This document shows, one piece after another, positions 59,260 to 64,000 of a DNA stretch of 64,000 nt. This DNA comes from Scilla litardierei. Taxonomy: Eukaryota; Streptophyta; Magnoliopsida; Asparagales; Asparagaceae. A model generated the notes under the pieces. The model was given only the letters and a program-made list of their open reading frames with translations, was not told the origin of the DNA and did not search any database. Positions within the stretch are counted from its first letter, which is position 1, and each line of letters begins with the position of its first letter. Made by a program: the position numbers and the translations under genes. The DNA is taken from contig CM061132.1 in assembly GCA_030789695.1 (NCBI GenBank), positions 33,938,418 through 34,002,417 on the forward strand, written 5' to 3'.

Positions 59260-59890
59260 ATTCGAATCTTACGCTGCTGTTCGACGTTGCATGCGGGGGT
59301 TCCCGTCGACTTCGGCGACGGCGGCCAAGGCGGCAGCGACGGTCGACGGCGGCAGGACGAGGTCGACGGCGAGGAGCGGCGGCGACGTCGATGCAGCGGC
59401 GGCGGCGTGGGTCAGGCGACGGCTAGGGGTGGCGACGTCAGGCGGAAACGGCGTCGTGTGCTCCGGCAAGGGTGGCGGAGAGGCGTGGGGGTGCTGTGGC
59501 GGCGTGGGCGCGGTCTTCGGCGTCGGAGAGGAGGCGGTCGGCGTGCACGGTGGACAGTGGAGGGAGGACGACGTCGGAGGGGCCTTGGGCGTCGCCTGGG
59601 TGAGTTGGCGCTGGGCGAGGTGGGTGCCCTGTTTCGAACGGAGAAGATGAGAGGCAGGGCAAGGACTTCGAGGAGATGGCGGCCGACGATGAGGTGGGTT
59701 GGTCGGAGTTGTCGATGGGAGGGACGAGGGCGCTCGAGTTGGGGCGTTGCAGCTTTGACGGAGGCAGGGGACTACGGTGACACGGGGACGACGCCGGCTG
59801 TAGGGGAGATACGGGGAGGTGCCAGAGGGAGGAGGATGCGGACTGGTGGCGGGCTCGACGTGGCAGTGGGTCAGGGGAGAGAGTGAAAGA
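59260..59890. other. GC-rich, stop-poor block of the 3.3-kb unit
   Basis: Rich in gcggcg and gacgg motifs with overlapping open frames on both strands and low-complexity Arg/Gly or Pro/Ala translations. Comparable in composition and position with 6120-7340. Not accepted as a gene. Confidence 0.6.
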
Positions 59891-60713
59891 GAGAGAGGGG
59901 CCTGTGAAGAGAATGAAGGGGCGAGAGATAGCGTGAGGCTGGGTTAGCCTTCGGGCTTGGGTTTGGGTGTGTAAGGTTGGGGGGTTGTTTGCTGAGGGAA
60001 GACGAGAGTGTGGGTAACATATTTATAGGGTTAGAGAAATAGGGTAGTTGGGTTTACGGGTTAGCTGAGAGAGATGAACAAGTTAGGGGGGAAACGTGAG
60101 GGTTAGGTAGAATAATGGGTTTAGATGGTTAATTAGAAAGGTAATTAGGAAGGTAAGCCCCATTAACGAAAATCATTAGTGAAAATACAAAAGTGAAATT
60201 ACGAAAATGCCCCTACTAGTAAACGTGTCCGAAAAATTACGAAAACATACCCACGGGATCGTATCGTTACGAGGATCGCGAATACGAAGACCGTTCCAGG
60301 GTTTGGGCTACGGGTATACTAGTTTTTGGCCAAAACGTTTAGAAAGCGGGTTTGCGGGTTCTCTATTGAAACGATATCAGAAAATTACGAAATTAATGTG
60401 GGAAGCCCCAAATGATCATAGGATGCTACTGCAGAAGTTTGAAAATGTTTTGAAGACGTTTGAATAGAAAATAAATTCGTTGACCCAAAACTGCAATATC
60501 TGAAAATGAATTTTTATCAGATCTTTTAGAGGTATTTGACGAAATCCGATTTTGCTAAAATACTCCATAACTAGTCTGGTACATCAAAACATTTTTATAG
60601 GAAATTTTTGAAATCAATTTTGTTATAAAACTCTTGACTACATTTATAAAGAGATTTTAAAATGTTAAAAATACGTTAAGCACGTAAATTGAAGTGTTGA
60701 AAAATACAGGTCG

Positions 60714-60718
<5 letters not shown>

Positions 60719-60775
<57 letters not shown>
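60719..60775. repeat. (GA)n(GT)n microsatellite
   Basis: A GA run passes directly into a GT run that merges with the TGTAACG head at 60776. A shorter version of the same GA-GT junction precedes the head at 57407. Confidence 0.95.
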
Positions 60776-60780
<5 letters not shown>

Positions 60781-63374
60781 CGCCCCGCTCCCCAAGATAC
60801 CCGAAAAGTACGAATCTGTCCTAAGTTCTCCCAGAGCAGCGAGTGTTACGCAAGAAGAAAAGAAAAATATGAAAGAAACTGGCATGTAATGTGTGTGTGC
60901 TGGTGTAGTACATGTAATGTTTCCAACAAGCAACCAACACAAGCAATAACATAAACACAGAAAGAAACACAGAGGGAACTATCAACAACTAAGCAACCAA
61001 CAAGCAACCAACACAAGCAATAACATAAACACAGAAAGAAACACAGAGGGAACTATCAACAACTAACCCCAAAGAAAAGTTCGATTTTTATACATTATCC
61101 ATCTGTACATACATCCATCACTAACATCTCATCACTACCCAAACAAAACCCCAAAAGTACAAACACCCTCTCCTCTCCCCTTGCCACCCCAACATAACTC
61201 ATCCACAGAACTCCACCGCTCCACCTCATAGCCATCGGCCAACACCAACACCAACACCTGAAACGTAAACAGTGGGGCACGTCAAAGCGTGACCCAGTAG
61301 GAATACCATACTCCAACTAGCCCCTAACCTGATGCAATTACATATACACATACGTGTGGTATGGCAGGAGGACTGAAAGTGTGTAAAGGGTGCACGTGAG
61401 CAGGCAGAGTGTATGACATGGCATAAATTTATACTGCGGTAAAGGAAGTAACAACTATAGTTATGAACATGTGGGAGCATGCACGTGCAACAGGCAATGT
61501 GTACATACTAGCATAATGTACAAGGGGCAACAAGTAACAAGTACAACAATTATAATGAGCAACTAAGTGTAAATAGTAAAACAATAGAAATTAGTACCAT
61601 GGAACCCATCTCACCCATTCATATCTCACAACATCAAATAGCAGTTTCAACCTCATTTCCTTGGTGGCATCATAATTAAGGCAATAATAGCAAAACCATC
61701 CATCACATTTCCACTTACTTAAGCTCCACAAATGAAAGCAAACCACCTCATTTTCTAACATACAACAATTTCAAGCAACTCATGCATTCATGGCAACAAT
61801 CATACATATAAGGGAACACACATATCTATAACCACAAGTCACACATAATGCTCAAGGATGCCATGATGCATATGAAACACAATGCAATTGCTATGAGATG
61901 CAATGCAATACAATGCAATGCAATGCAATGGGATCCCATGAATGTGCCGGCGTGCAAGTGTATCGTGACTACTCTGATATCATGGGGATCCACCCATGGA
62001 TCGAGAAGTGACCAACGACACTTTTCCCGCCTCCTACCACGGCACAACCATCCAAGCCGGTACACTCCCCCCCCCCCCCCCCCCCGTGTCCCAAGTATGA
62101 TCATATTCAAGCTTGCTTTATTCTTCCAACATCAATACCACTTGAAGGCCAACATTATTATCAACAATAAGATCACCAAGACATTGAACATAAGTAAAAA
62201 TTAAATTTATGAAACATGAGGTGGCCAAATAAACAACTGATGAATCATGTAACAATCATATATTGAAGCCACAAAACATGGAGATCCATAATCAAAGACA
62301 AAACAACATATTCATGCAACCCAGTTTCTGGAAATAACAGGACAATCCCAAACAGAGGCATAATGCTCCAAATATTTGTACTAAACATCTATTTTTATTC
62401 TCTTAAGAGTTGTAGACATATGTGTTGTGGATTCACTGATAAAATTTCAAGAAGGAATTCCCACTGTGTGATTTATGATGAATTGTTTGGTTAGTCCTAT
62501 CAAAACTGTTTTTCAGGAAGATTCTAAGTGCTGTAAAGATTGTTAGTTTAAGTCATGTTGCAGTTAGAATCTCAAAAATGTGTCCTAGGAGAAAGTTATA
62601 GAAAAGGTTGTTATCTTTCCAACGAAACCAAGAACACCAATTTTTATGGAGTGTGCAGTGGCTGATCTATGTTTTGCCAAACTGTGTCCAGAGTGGGTAA
62701 AAATCAGACGGACATACTGCAACGACAGAATTTTTTATCCCTAATTGCAGTCCGAATTAACAAAAGTTCTCAACATGGAAGTTATAGATAACAGTCCAAT
62801 ACTTATGACATAAAAATTCCAGAGCAAACTCAGTTCTAGATCATGAGGAATAAGCAAATAAATGAGCATGTAAATCTGTCCTGAATTTCAGCAACATCGA
62901 GAATGAAAACTAATGTCATTAAACTAATATTAAATTAATTTCTCATGCTTAACATACACTAGCACTTAGTTGGAGATGGAATCCTACCTTAGGGGTGATG
63001 AAAGACAAGAGGTAGCCTAAATCCCTCCGGCTCCTCTTTCTTCAAGCTCCTTCCTCTTCCTCTTCCTCTTCTATTATTTTCCTCTCTCTCTCTTTGATTT
63101 TCCATTTCTTTTTCTTTTTATTTTTCTTTCCCTTTTTTTGTTGGATGAAAGAAAGAGATAAGGGAAGAAAGAAAAATCGTACCACCCTACACGTACATTT
63201 AAATATAAACACACATAATAAGTACATCCAAATACCTATATACATATAGTAGATAGTCACACATCTAGGTTTATATACACAGCTATCCACATAATAGCAT
63301 ATACATCCATACACATGTATACATACAGACGCTTACAACCATACATATCACTATATACATCTCACATATGTCAC

Positions 63375-63412
<38 letters not shown>

Positions 63413-63933
63413 CAACACAATATGTAAACGTAATATACTAATATACTCAGAGTATGCCTACTCACACATGAGTGGGACACATAGATCCACACATGAATCC
63501 ACACACTATATATATACACACACACTGCACACTCCTCGGTCAATATAATAGCCCGGCCATACCTACATCACATAGTTTAACCAGACATCCTTTAAACACA
63601 AACATACAGTCACATAATCATACCAGTATCTAGAATAATAGTCTACATATAGATACATCAACAGATACACACACGAATATACCACACAGACATACTCGAT
63701 AATGGACATACAATACTTGTAGATCGATGCAAACACATAGACACATATACATCGACATATCCATCCAACCACCCATGTCTATCCTCGAGGACTCTACACC
63801 TCTAGCTTCTGATGTCAGGGCTCTATCTTAAGGTTGAACACCTAACAACCTTAGGACTCGACTACCCTCTATGGGAACATACACGCACTCCCTTACATAG
63901 CCGCAATGCGGTGACCTGTATGGACCACCAAAA
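60776..63933 (+). mobile_element. TGTAACG-headed repeat unit (borders tentative)
   Basis: Starts TGTAACGCCCCGCTCCCC. The next copy of this head starts at 63934, 3158 bp later. Inside: a 68-bp direct duplication (about 60950-61060, phrase acaagcaataacataaacac), a poly-C tract near 62067-62085, AT-rich DNA and CA-rich microsatellites (63180-63770). No coding domain. It may be an LTR plus interior, or two independent insertions. Confidence 0.5.
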
Positions 63934-64000
63934 TGTAACGCCCCGCTCTCCAGGATACCCGAAAAGTACGAATATGTCTCAGGTTCTCCCAAACCCAAAG
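63934..64000 (+). mobile_element. Second TGTAACGCCCCGC head, cut by the window end
   Basis: About 85% alike by eye to the first 67 bases of the unit at 60776 (shared gatacccgaaaagtacgaat). Confidence 0.65.

Larger units (their letters stand above)
57407..60718 (+). mobile_element. LARD-like or long solo-LTR unit, TGTAACGACC...GGTCGTTACA, 3.3 kb
   Basis: Perfect 10-bp inverted termini. The head folds (gtaacgacccgc...gggcccgttac). Inside are two short tandem arrays (57953-58084 and 58170-58262), AT-rich sequence and a GC-rich stop-poor block (59260-59890). No reverse transcriptase or transposase is visible. TG...CA ends and size suggest a long LTR or LARD. A clean target duplication is not seen because both flanks are GA/GT microsatellite. 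Confidence 0.6.

Noticed and set aside
59255..59886. Open frames of 131 and 199 codons in the GC block at 59.3-59.9 kb
   Set aside because: Same situation: overlapping frames on both strands, repetitive Gly/Arg or Ala content, no domain.
63180..63770. Tyr/Cys/Val-rich open frames near the window end
   Set aside because: Derived from CA/TA-rich microsatellite-like DNA.

Overview
This is plant nuclear DNA. It carries eight exons of a recognisable chloroplast-import gene with GT-AG introns, primer-binding sites matching plant initiator Met-tRNA, plant Ty3/gypsy chromoviruses, a Ty1/copia element, hAT- and Mutator-type non-autonomous DNA transposons, a TRIM and a tRNA-derived SINE candidate. The very large, transposon-filled introns suggest a seed plant with a sizeable genome. 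The species cannot be told from the sequence.

The only host gene I can support lies on the + strand from 2963 to 38806 and encodes the middle of a TIC236/EMB2410 protein (plant TamB/DUF490 homologue of the chloroplast inner envelope). Eight exons total 1512 nt (504 codons), all open and in frame. The 5' part lies left of the window. The next 3' exon is not found before base 64000, so the last intron is at least 25 kb. Intron sizes inside the window are about 0.10, 8.7, 0.13, 2.3, 1.9, 20.8 and 0.42 kb.

Repeats fill the introns. 4.3-7.5 kb: an LTR-like (LARD-type) unit with tandem arrays and a GC-rich block. 8.7-9.6 kb: a hAT MITE with an 8-bp target duplication. 15.6-16.3 kb: a complete antisense TRIM. 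19.3 kb: a SINE candidate. 19.8-22.5 kb: an old minus-strand gypsy remnant whose LTR was hit by a second hAT copy. 23.2-29.2 kb: a full-length chromovirus with 361-bp LTRs and a 5-bp target duplication, but a broken gag-pol. 35.5-36.3 kb: a 748-bp hAT element with a CA-repeat core.

Downstream of exon 8 is a nested stack. A chromovirus deletion derivative (39.4-41.2 kb) was entered through its LTR by a second chromovirus (41.2-47.3 kb). That copy's pol was hit by a 473-bp Mutator-like MITE with a 10-bp target duplication, and its 3' LTR is cut by a TGTAACG-headed repeat that runs into a 500-N gap. A decayed Ty1/copia element follows (49.1-53.4 kb), then a foldback MITE (54.5 kb) and a TRIM-like solo LTR fragment (56.4 kb). 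A 3.3-kb TGTAACG...CGTTACA unit (57.4-60.7 kb) and further TGTAACG-headed repeats reach the window end.

I saw no convincing new molecular system. The most useful observations are the sequence-proven insertions (target duplications, one internal empty site), the repeated TGTAACG hairpin heads, and a motif array at 48.1-48.5 kb. All comparisons were made by eye.
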